NCBI RefSeq assembly: GCF_001399455.2 | Contig: NZ_LLEI02000090.1 | Coordinates: 62,001 to 126,000 of the forward strand | Source: Vibrio bivalvicida | GTDB taxonomy: Bacteria > Pseudomonadota > Gammaproteobacteria > Enterobacterales > Vibrionaceae | Direction of reading: 5' to 3' | Length of the DNA: 64,000 nucleotides | Shown: positions 58,389-64,000 of the stretch, piece after piece | Numbering within the stretch: position 1 is the first letter of the stretch | Layout: the number at the start of each line of letters is the position of its first letter | The notes under the pieces: generated by a model | The model's input: the letters and a program-made list of their open reading frames with translations, nothing else | What the model was told of the DNA's origin: nothing | Database searches by the model: none | Program-made: the position numbers and the translations under genes

Positions 58389-60848
58389 CTAAACTCCTAA
58401 CTTCCAACCTAACGTGCGCATCACGTCTGAGAAAACACCTGCTGCTGTTACTTCAGTACCCGCGCCATAACCACGCAGAACCAGAGGAATCGGTTGGTAG
58501 TAACGGCTGTAGAATGCTAGTGCGTTCTCACCATCTTTAATCTTGTACATAGGATCGTTCTCGTCCACGGCCGCAATGCTTACTCGACATTGGCCATCTA
58601 CGATCTCACCAACATAACGTAGCACTTTCCCTTCTTCTGCCGCTTTTGCAGACTGCTCTTTAAAGTAAGCATCAGCTTCAGGTAGACGAGCCATAAATTC
58701 TTCAATGCTGCCTGAATCATCAAAGCCTGGTGGTAGCGCTTGATCAACGATCACATCTTCAAGCTCAAGGTTCATTCCTGCTTCACGAGCAAGGATAAGT
58801 AGCTTACGCGCAACGTCCATACCTGACAGATCATCACGAGGATCTGGCTCAGTAAAGCCGTTATCTTTCGCGATATTGGTTGCTTGGCTTAGCGTCATGC
58901 CTTCATCAAGCTTTCCGAAAATATAAGATAATGAGCCAGACAAGATACCAGTAAAGCGCTCTAGCTCATCACCAGCAGAGATAAGGTTCTGCAAGTTCTC
59001 AATTACTGGCAGACCAGCACCTACAGTTGTTTCGTACATTAACTTGCGACGTGAACTACGCGCTACATCACGCAATTGGTGGTAGTACGCCATGCTAGAA
59101 GTATTTGCTTTCTTGTTAGGGGTAACCACGTGGAAACCCGCAGCCAAGAAATCAGCATATTGATTAGCAATCACCTCACTTGAAGTACAATCAACCAGCA
59201 CAGGGTTAATGATATGGTTACGCTGAACAAGCGAGATTAGACGAGCCAAAGTAAACTCTTCAGAAGCATCTTTCATACGGTCACGCCAATGCTCTAACGG
59301 TAGACCTTCGCTATCAAGCAGCAAGCCTTTACTGTTGGCTAATCCACAGACACGTAAAACAATACCTTTTTCGGCCAACTTAGCTTGTTGACGCTGAATC
59401 TGATCAACCAGCTCACCACCAACACCACCGACACCAACAACAAACACATCAAGGAAGTGCTTCGAGTTAAATAGATTCTCATGACACGCTTTGATTGCTT
59501 CAGAGATCTTGTCCTCCGGGATCACGGCAGAGATCGCACGCTCTGATGAACCTTGTGCGATAGCGACTATGTTGACATTTACTTCAGCCAACGATGAAAA
59601 GAACTGCGAGGCTACACCGCGTGATGTGCGCATTCCGTCGCCAACTAACGTCACGATAGCGACATCACTGATAAACTCGACTGGCTCTAGTAATCCATCT
59701 TTTAGCTCAAGCTCAAAAGTATCACTCAGTGCCTGTGCAGCAATCTCTTTGTCTTGTGCTTCGATACAGAAACTGATGCTGTACTCCGACGATGATTGAG
59801 TAATAAGTACAATCGAAACACCAGCAGAAGACATAGCACCAAATACTCGACTCGCCATGCCGACCATTCCCTTCATACCCGGACCAGAAACGTTGACCAT
59901 AGTCAGATCGCTAAGCGTCGTAATACCTTTAATTGCTAAGTTATCTTCACCAGTATCTTGACCAATTAAAGTCCCTGCACCCTGCGGATTAAAGCTGTTC
60001 TTAATCAAACACGGGATATGGAATTGAGCGATTGGAGCGATTGTTTTAGGGTGAAGAACAGAAGCACCAAAGTAAGATAGCTCCATAGCTTCTTGGTAGC
60101 TTAGAGATTTAAGTAGGCGCGCATCGTCAACTAAGCGTGGGTCACAGTTATAAACGCCATCAACATCAGTCCAGATTTCACAGCAATCCGCACGCAGACA
60201 AGCAGCAAGTACCGCAGCAGAGTAGTCAGAGCCGTTACGACCTAGTGTCACCAACTCGCCTTCTTCGTTGCCTGCGGTAAAGCCAGGCATTATATTAACG
60301 TGTCCTTGAGGAAGAGGATTTTGGCGGAAGTTTTGCGTCGAGACCTCAACATCAACCATAGCTTCTAGGTGATCACCACGAGCAAATAGATACTGAACTG
60401 GGTCAATTAAGCTGGCTGCTTGACCTTTCGCTTCGAGTACCGCCTTCATTAGCTGAATAGAAACTCTTTCGCCTTTGCTGATAATACGTGCATTAACATG
60501 GTCTGGGCACATACCCAAAAGGTTGATACCGTGAACAAACTGACGCAGTTGAGTCAGTGACGTTTTTACTTGATTGTCATAACCACTACCATCAATGTTT
60601 GGTAGCACCTGCTTAATATCTTGGTACAAGTCGCGGAAAGAGTCTTCTAGCTCAGCAATCTGTAGCTCAGCCTCTCCATTTTTCAATGCGCCTTCAACCA
60701 CAGACACTAATTTATTCGTGGTTTTACCTGGAGCCGAAAGCACCACCGCCACTTCTTCTTGCTGGGCATTATTAGCAATGATATCTGCTGCTCTTAAAAA
60801 ACGATCAGCATCTGCTAATGATGAACCTCCAAACTTTAAAACTCGCAT
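58389..60848 (-). CDS. thrA: Bifunctional aspartokinase I/homoserine dehydrogenase I
   Basis: ThrA catalyses the first and third steps from aspartate to threonine. I start at the ATG at 60848 ([17 protein letters not shown]), which has a strong GGAGGAAGG site; the frame extends seven codons upstream. The 819-residue product has the aspartokinase domain ([17 protein letters not shown]), two ACT regulatory domains (about 315-455) and the homoserine dehydrogenase ([28 protein letters not shown]). Threonine feedback is expected. It follows the thrL attenuator. Confidence 0.97.
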   Translation of the reverse strand: MRVLKFGGSSLADADRFLRAADIIANNAQQEEVAVVLSAPGKTTNKLVSVVEGALKNGEAELQIAELEDSFRDLYQDIKQVLPNIDGSGYDNQVKTSLTQLRQFVHGINLLGMCPDHVNARIISKGERVSIQLMKAVLEAKGQAASLIDPVQYLFARGDHLEAMVDVEVSTQNFRQNPLPQGHVNIMPGFTAGNEEGELVTLGRNGSDYSAAVLAACLRADCCEIWTDVDGVYNCDPRLVDDARLLKSLSYQEAMELSYFGASVLHPKTIAPIAQFHIPCLIKNSFNPQGAGTLIGQDTGEDNLAIKGITTLSDLTMVNVSGPGMKGMVGMASRVFGAMSSAGVSIVLITQSSSEYSISFCIEAQDKEIAAQALSDTFELELKDGLLEPVEFISDVAIVTLVGDGMRTSRGVASQFFSSLAEVNVNIVAIAQGSSERAISAVIPEDKISEAIKACHENLFNSKHFLDVFVVGVGGVGGELVDQIQRQQAKLAEKGIVLRVCGLANSKGLLLDSEGLPLEHWRDRMKDASEEFTLARLISLVQRNHIINPVLVDCTSSEVIANQYADFLAAGFHVVTPNKKANTSSMAYYHQLRDVARSSRRKLMYETTVGAGLPVIENLQNLISAGDELERFTGILSGSLSYIFGKLDEGMTLSQATNIAKDNGFTEPDPRDDLSGMDVARKLLILAREAGMNLELEDVIVDQALPPGFDDSGSIEEFMARLPEADAYFKEQSAKAAEEGKVLRYVGEIVDGQCRVSIAAVDENDPMYKIKDGENALAFYSRYYQPIPLVLRGYGAGTEVTAAGVFSDVMRTLGWKLGV

Positions 60849-60879
60849 CCCTTCCTCCAAATAGGTCATAAATTGGCAT

Positions 60880-60919
60880 AAAAAAAGGCCTGTATCTGGT
60901 GGGATACAGGCCTTTTTTT
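60880..60919 (-). terminator. thr operon attenuator (terminator hairpin)
   Basis: GGCCTGTATC/GATACAGGCC, 10 bp perfect stem (60887-60896 with 60903-60912), 6-nt loop, with a run of seven T on the minus strand and A residues on the other side. It lies between the thrL leader peptide and thrA. The leader segment GCAGGC (60939-60944) can pair with its 5' arm as an antiterminator, and GCAGCCT/AGGCTGC (60991-60997 with 60936-60942) forms the competing stem. Confidence 0.9.
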
Positions 60920-60932
60920 TAATTTCTTTCGC

Positions 60933-60986
60933 TTAGCAGCCTGCCCCAACAATAGCGATGTCGGTAATAATAATGGTTGTGGTCAT
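60933..60986 (-). CDS. thrL: thr operon leader peptide
   Basis: A 17-codon reading frame, MTTTIIITDIAIVGAGC, with four Thr and five Ile codons out of 17. These are the residues whose shortage would stall the ribosome. It stops just before the terminator hairpin and overlaps the pairing segments that decide between termination and read-through. E. coli thrL likewise combines Thr and Ile codons and ends in GAG. The Shine-Dalgarno region is weak. Confidence 0.9.
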   Translation of the reverse strand: MTTTIIITDIAIVGAGC

Positions 60987-61281
60987 TACTAGGCTGCGGT
61001 TCTGCATATTCTTAATTATCTATACGATGTGTGTTTGCTTACCCATACGTTTACCTTATTTTTCCTGTTCACGTCAACGAAAAGTTACTATTTTTTGTTC
61101 GCGCTCCGCATCACTCACATTCACAACATCTCATCATGTTGCCTAACAATTGCCACAACAAATGAAACTATTAGCACATATCATAATAACTAATTGCTAT
61201 ATAAAAGTTGCAACTAGTTCGTTCATTTTATGCTTTAATTAGTCTTGCAGTGGAAAGCAGACAATAGCAAAGGAGTGGCAT
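60987..61281. other. Divergent promoter region between thrL and the beta-barrel gene
   Basis: About 295 bases holding the thr promoter (leftward) and that of the small outer-membrane protein (rightward). A -10-like TATAGAT lies on the minus strand near 61019-61025, about 35 nt before thrL. The remainder is AT-rich with no credible gene. Confidence 0.4.
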
Positions 61282-61743
61282 ATGAAAATAACACTAAGCC
61301 TATCAGCGCTACTTTGCGCGTGTCCGTTATTTGCAACCGAACTCCCCACGCTGCCTTCACATCAATCTGTCTCACCACACAAGATCTTTTTATCGACTGA
61401 AAATGATCAATACGATTTTGATTCTTGGAAGATCGATGGTGGCTACTCATACAACCTATTCGACAAGGTTGATCTTTACGTCGGTGCCCGACTCAACAAT
61501 AGCGCGAAGATCAATGAAACTGGTTTCTTAAGTGGTGTAAGCTATCAGCTAACGCCTAGAGTTTCGGTGCAGAGTACCGTGCATTCTTACAATGATGAAA
61601 GTTTGACAGAAGGGAAGGAGTCAAGCTTAGCAGCAGAAGTATCGAGCCGAATGAAACTCACAGAAAATCTCGATGTGCATGCCACTCTCGACTATCAAGA
61701 GTGGCAGAAGGGAGTTGAAATTGGATTAGGCTTTAGATTTTAG
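61282..61743 (+). CDS. Small putative outer-membrane beta-barrel protein
   Basis: I do not recognise a named family. The 153-residue precursor has a signal peptide ([18 protein letters not shown], cut after LFA). The mature part shows alternating polar and hydrophobic strands ([45 protein letters not shown]) and ends [10 protein letters not shown] with a terminal Phe, the typical outer-membrane signature. A strong AAGGAG site precedes the ATG. Its stop overlaps the convergent RraA-like gene by 4 nt. Confidence 0.7.
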   Translation: MKITLSLSALLCACPLFATELPTLPSHQSVSPHKIFLSTENDQYDFDSWKIDGGYSYNLFDKVDLYVGARLNNSAKINETGFLSGVSYQLTPRVSVQSTVHSYNDESLTEGKESSLAAEVSSRMKLTENLDVHATLDYQEWQKGVEIGLGFRF

Positions 61744-62225
61744 CTCCAATCTAGTAACTCGGTAGACATCAAAACCCCGTTCCAATCCGCATAAATATAA
61801 TCACCCGGTTGAATCATTTGGTTATGAATGGTCAATGTGACATTGACTTCCCCTGCTCCACGTTTTTCGGTCTTAAATGGGCAAGTACCCAAGGCTTTGA
61901 TCCCTAGCTCCATTTCCGCCATCATTCCCACATCTCGAACCGCACCATTGACAATTACGCCTTCCCAATTGTTATCGATCGCTAAGATCGCCAATTGATC
62001 ACCCATCAGCGCTTTTTGGCACGAACCATGCCCATCGACCACGAGTACTTTTCCCGTACCATCTTGGCTAAGTATTTCTCTAACTTTAGAATTATCATGG
62101 TAACAACGCACGGTAACAATCTCACCATAGAAGGCAAATTTCTGACCAAAGCTATGCAGTGGTAATTCTAGCAACGTGACCTTGTCTTCATGCTTATCAC
62201 AAATATCTGGGGTTATATCTTTCAT
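61740..62225 (-). CDS. RraA-fold protein, probable 4-hydroxy-4-methyl-2-oxoglutarate aldolase-like enzyme
   Basis: A 161-residue protein of the RraA/HMG aldolase fold. I start at the ATG at 62225, with a GGAGG site. It contains [20 protein letters not shown] and [19 protein letters not shown]. The metal/substrate motif of active aldolases in this fold, D-X20-R-D, is complete (Asp76, Arg97, Asp98). E. coli RraA, the RNase E inhibitor, has Ala and Gln at the two Asp positions. So a lyase or oxaloacetate decarboxylase role is more likely than, or additional to, RNase E control. Many databases label such genes rraA or menG. Confidence 0.8.
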   Translation of the reverse strand: MKDITPDICDKHEDKVTLLELPLHSFGQKFAFYGEIVTVRCYHDNSKVREILSQDGTGKVLVVDGHGSCQKALMGDQLAILAIDNNWEGVIVNGAVRDVGMMAEMELGIKALGTCPFKTEKRGAGEVNVTLTIHNQMIQPGDYIYADWNGVLMSTELLDWS

Positions 62226-62261
62226 TTTTCCTCCATGAACTTCCAAATTTAAAATCGAATC

Positions 62262-62651
62262 CTATCGACATCGACTGCGCCAGTTGCCCAGCGAAACCTT
62301 GCTCTGTTCTTCTAAACAGGAGAGGAGAAATAGCGTCTCTCCTTCGACATAATAAATCGCATTTTGCCCATACTTGCGGCCCAACTCTAGTGCCCTACTC
62401 GGGCTAATTTGAACGGCAAAGCTTTGTTCCATCCAAGAAAAATCCACGTTGCCCACCTGGACACCACACCAGCAAGTATGGCTCATTTCTCGAGCTAAGC
62501 GCTGGTTATTTATGTCATTATCTATTTTTGACAGCCAAACGCTTCCTGGGTTCCAAGCAGTAATAATAGCAAACTGGCTGCATACTACCTGTTGTTCAAA
62601 ACGAAAATAGGGATCGCAATAAGCTTGCCAAAGCTGGGCATCAATTGTCAT
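62262..62651 (-). CDS. DUF3293 domain protein
   Basis: A 129-residue cytoplasmic protein with the DUF3293 pattern: FAIITAWNPGSVWLSKIDNDINNQRLAREM, then a W-x-E-x-SFAV strand (WMEQSFAVQISPSRALELGRKYGQNAIYYVEGETLFLLSC). No function is established. It is 36 nt upstream of the RraA-like gene on the same strand and probably co-transcribed. The start ATG lacks a clear Shine-Dalgarno site. Confidence 0.75.
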   Translation of the reverse strand: MTIDAQLWQAYCDPYFRFEQQVVCSQFAIITAWNPGSVWLSKIDNDINNQRLAREMSHTCWCGVQVGNVDFSWMEQSFAVQISPSRALELGRKYGQNAIYYVEGETLFLLSCLEEQSKVSLGNWRSRCR

Positions 62652-62978
62652 AACATCTGAGTTTATACATTTAATGGATACTATTAATATTTGTTACATT
62701 CTAACTCTTGATATAAATCAACAAAGTGATTGGAATTAACATTTCTACGTTGTTAGCATGCTGTTAACATTATAGAATCCGCGTCAAAGACTAATAGAAT
62801 GCAGAGGATAAAGGACCTCTTAAGCATAGAAAAAGCAACACCAAGGATGGCGGGCAATCAAAGAGAGTGTATTTTTACAGTCTTTGGTTTATTATCAACA
62901 TCACATTACCTGTATGTTATGTTTTTGCCTAGAATTTATTCTATTAGCACAAATTTTTCACAAGTTTAGGTACCGCCA
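62652..62978. other. Divergent region upstream of arcA
   Basis: A 327-base region between the DUF3293 gene and arcA. It contains the FNR box at 62708-62721 and AT-rich sequence that should carry the arcA promoters and a long 5' leader. A small hairpin AGAGG/CCTCT lies near 62812-62830. No gene is apparent. Confidence 0.45.
62708..62721 (+). promoter_or_regulatory. FNR box upstream of arcA
   Basis: TTGAT-ATAA-ATCAA, a perfect match to the FNR consensus TTGAT-N4-ATCAA, located about 258 nt before the arcA ATG. FNR activates arcA in E. coli. The distance implies a long arcA leader or a distal promoter. Confidence 0.8.
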
Positions 62979-63695
62979 ATGCAAACCCCGCACATTCTTA
63001 TTGTTGAAGATGAGCAAGTAACTCGTAACACTCTAAAGAGTATTTTTGAAGCAGAGGGATACGCTGTTTTTGAGGCCAGTGACGGTGAAGAGATGCACCA
63101 GGTGCTGTCTGATAACCAAGTTAACTTGGTCATTATGGACATCAACCTACCAGGCAAGAATGGTCTACTGCTAGCCCGCGAACTGCGCGAGCAAGCTAAC
63201 GTTGCGCTGATGTTTTTAACAGGCCGTGACAATGAAGTTGATAAGATTCTTGGTCTAGAAATCGGTGCTGACGATTACATCACTAAACCGTTCAACCCAC
63301 GCGAGCTAACTATCCGTGCGCGCAACCTACTGAACCGTTCGATGAATTCGAGCGCAGTAAGCGAAGAGAAGCGCAGCGTAGAAAAATACGAGTTCAACGG
63401 TTGGGTTCTTGATATCAACAGTCGTTCACTAGTTAGCCCAAGCGGTGATGGCTACAAGCTACCTCGTTCTGAGTTTCGTGCCCTACTTCACTTCTGTGAA
63501 AACCCTGGCAAGATCCAGACGCGTGCAGACCTACTGAAGAAAATGACAGGTCGCGAGCTTAAGCCACACGATCGTACTGTTGACGTAACAATTCGCCGTA
63601 TTCGTAAGCACTTTGAATCAGTTTCTGGCACACCAGAAATCATCGCAACGATTCACGGTGAAGGCTACCGCTTCTGTGGCGATCTAGAAGAATAA
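62979..63695 (+). CDS. arcA: Aerobic respiration response regulator ArcA
   Basis: ArcA is the response regulator partner of ArcB and controls respiratory and TCA genes. The 238-residue OmpR-family protein has the receiver acid pocket Glu10-Asp11, phosphoacceptor Asp54 (VIMDINLPG), the conserved Lys in [10 protein letters not shown], and a C-terminal winged helix ([23 protein letters not shown]). It is monocistronic between an upstream FNR box and a strong terminator. arcB lies 45 kb away at 15.3-17.6 kb. Confidence 0.97.
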   Translation: MQTPHILIVEDEQVTRNTLKSIFEAEGYAVFEASDGEEMHQVLSDNQVNLVIMDINLPGKNGLLLARELREQANVALMFLTGRDNEVDKILGLEIGADDYITKPFNPRELTIRARNLLNRSMNSSAVSEEKRSVEKYEFNGWVLDINSRSLVSPSGDGYKLPRSEFRALLHFCENPGKIQTRADLLKKMTGRELKPHDRTVDVTIRRIRKHFESVSGTPEIIATIHGEGYRFCGDLEE

Positions 63696-63725
63696 GTGAC
63701 CTAGAAGAGTAAGTACACTTCAATG

Positions 63726-63757
63726 AAAAATGGAGCCAATTGGCTCCATTTTTGTTT
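63726..63757 (+). terminator. Rho-independent terminator after arcA
   Basis: AAAAATGGAGCC/GGCTCCATTTTT, 12 bp perfect stem (63726-63737 with 63742-63753), 4-nt loop AATT, continuing TTTTTG. Confidence 0.9.
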
Positions 63758-63784
63758 GTGACACTTAAGCTGCTGTAAGCAAAT

Positions 63785-63816
63785 AAACATACTCACCACT
63801 TTGGCGAGTATGTTTT
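63785..63816 (-). terminator. Terminator-like hairpin after hldE
   Basis: AAACATACTC/GAGTATGTTT stem (63785-63794 with 63806-63815) with an 11-nt loop that can add two C-G pairs. The minus strand continues TTTATTTG, a moderate T tract. Confidence 0.55.
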
Positions 63817-63832
63817 ACAATCAGTGAGAGCG

Positions 63833-64000
63833 TTAACCTCGACCACCTTTGATAGCATCGATAATTTCTGTGGTTGAACAACCATCTTCAAAGTTAAGAA
63901 CTTTAACTTCACCTCCGTTAGCGATCACTTCTTTACCACCAGCAATCTCTTCTGGTTTGTAGTCTCCACCTTTTACTAGTAAATCAGGCAGAACTTCAGA
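63833..64000 (-). CDS. hldE: HldE, heptose kinase/adenylyltransferase, 3' end only
   Basis: Only the last 55 codons are in the window. The sequence [21 protein letters not shown] followed by [22 protein letters not shown] is the C-terminal end of the cytidylyltransferase-like domain of HldE. HldE makes ADP-heptose for lipopolysaccharide inner core. The gene enters from the right edge and converges on arcA. Confidence 0.88.
   Translation of the reverse strand, partial: SEVLPDLLVKGGDYKPEEIAGGKEVIANGGEVKVLNFEDGCSTTEIIDAIKGGRG

Overview
The window is a 64 kb piece of chromosome from a Vibrio-like gammaproteobacterium. This rests on gene content and order: nudF diverging from tolC with yqiB-cpdA-yqiA-parE-parC behind it; secG-tRNA-Leu-tRNA-fMet-rimP-nusA-infB-rbfA-truB; thrABC; arcA/arcB; two glutamate synthase gene pairs; ubiT/ubiU/ubiV with a GGDEF-EAL gene between ubiT and ubiU. 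No species can be named from the sequence alone. It is core chromosome: I see no integrase, transposase, phage, toxin or CRISPR genes. The most unusual material is regulatory RNA, operators, and signs of gene-order rearrangement.

Layout. 0-6.3 kb: start of petA (partial), rplM-rpsI, zapE, zapG, and the periplasmic proteases degQ and degS. 6.3-13.2 kb: parC, parE, yqiA, cpdA, yqiB, nudF, all leftward. 13.4-20.5 kb: tolC; a small lipoprotein; the redox sensor kinase arcB; a PAS-GGDEF diguanylate cyclase; a YhcC-type radical SAM protein. 21-33.4 kb: two complete NADPH glutamate synthase pairs of different lineages, each behind a leader that can fold. 33.5-42.2 kb: a DUF1499 lipoprotein, the rimP-nusA-infB-rbfA-truB operon, tRNA-fMet, tRNA-Leu, secG, a GNAT acetyltransferase and ubiT. 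42.3-46.4 kb: a PAS-GGDEF-EAL protein, ubiU, ubiV. 46.5-52.2 kb: a MATE exporter under a MarR regulator with two matching palindromic operators, nlpI, pnp, rpsO. 52.2-56.1 kb: mtnN-cobD-btuF and a TRIC/UPF0126 membrane protein, bounded on both sides by related GC-rich repeats. 56.1-64 kb: thrABC with a readable thrL attenuator, a small beta-barrel-like protein, an RraA-fold aldolase-like protein, a DUF3293 protein, arcA behind a consensus FNR box, and the 3' end of hldE.

How the parts work together. Several genes serve oxygen and redox adaptation: arcB, arcA and the oxygen-independent ubiquinone factors UbiT/U/V. Two glutamate synthases and the thr operon form a nitrogen and amino-acid block. 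Envelope functions include TolC, DegQ/DegS (sigma-E pathway), NlpI, BtuF and SecG. Two c-di-GMP enzymes, one likely cyclase and one GGDEF-EAL hybrid, sit beside redox genes.

Strongest observations for follow-up: the thr leader peptide with alternative hairpins; the two identical-arm MarR-type operators; a riboswitch-like leader of the first gltB; an ArcB that keeps Cys180 but has Tyr where E. coli has Cys241; an RraA-family protein with an intact D-X20-R-D aldolase motif; and separation of rpsO-pnp from truB, with a repeat family at the new junction. I did not find a clearly new multi-gene system.
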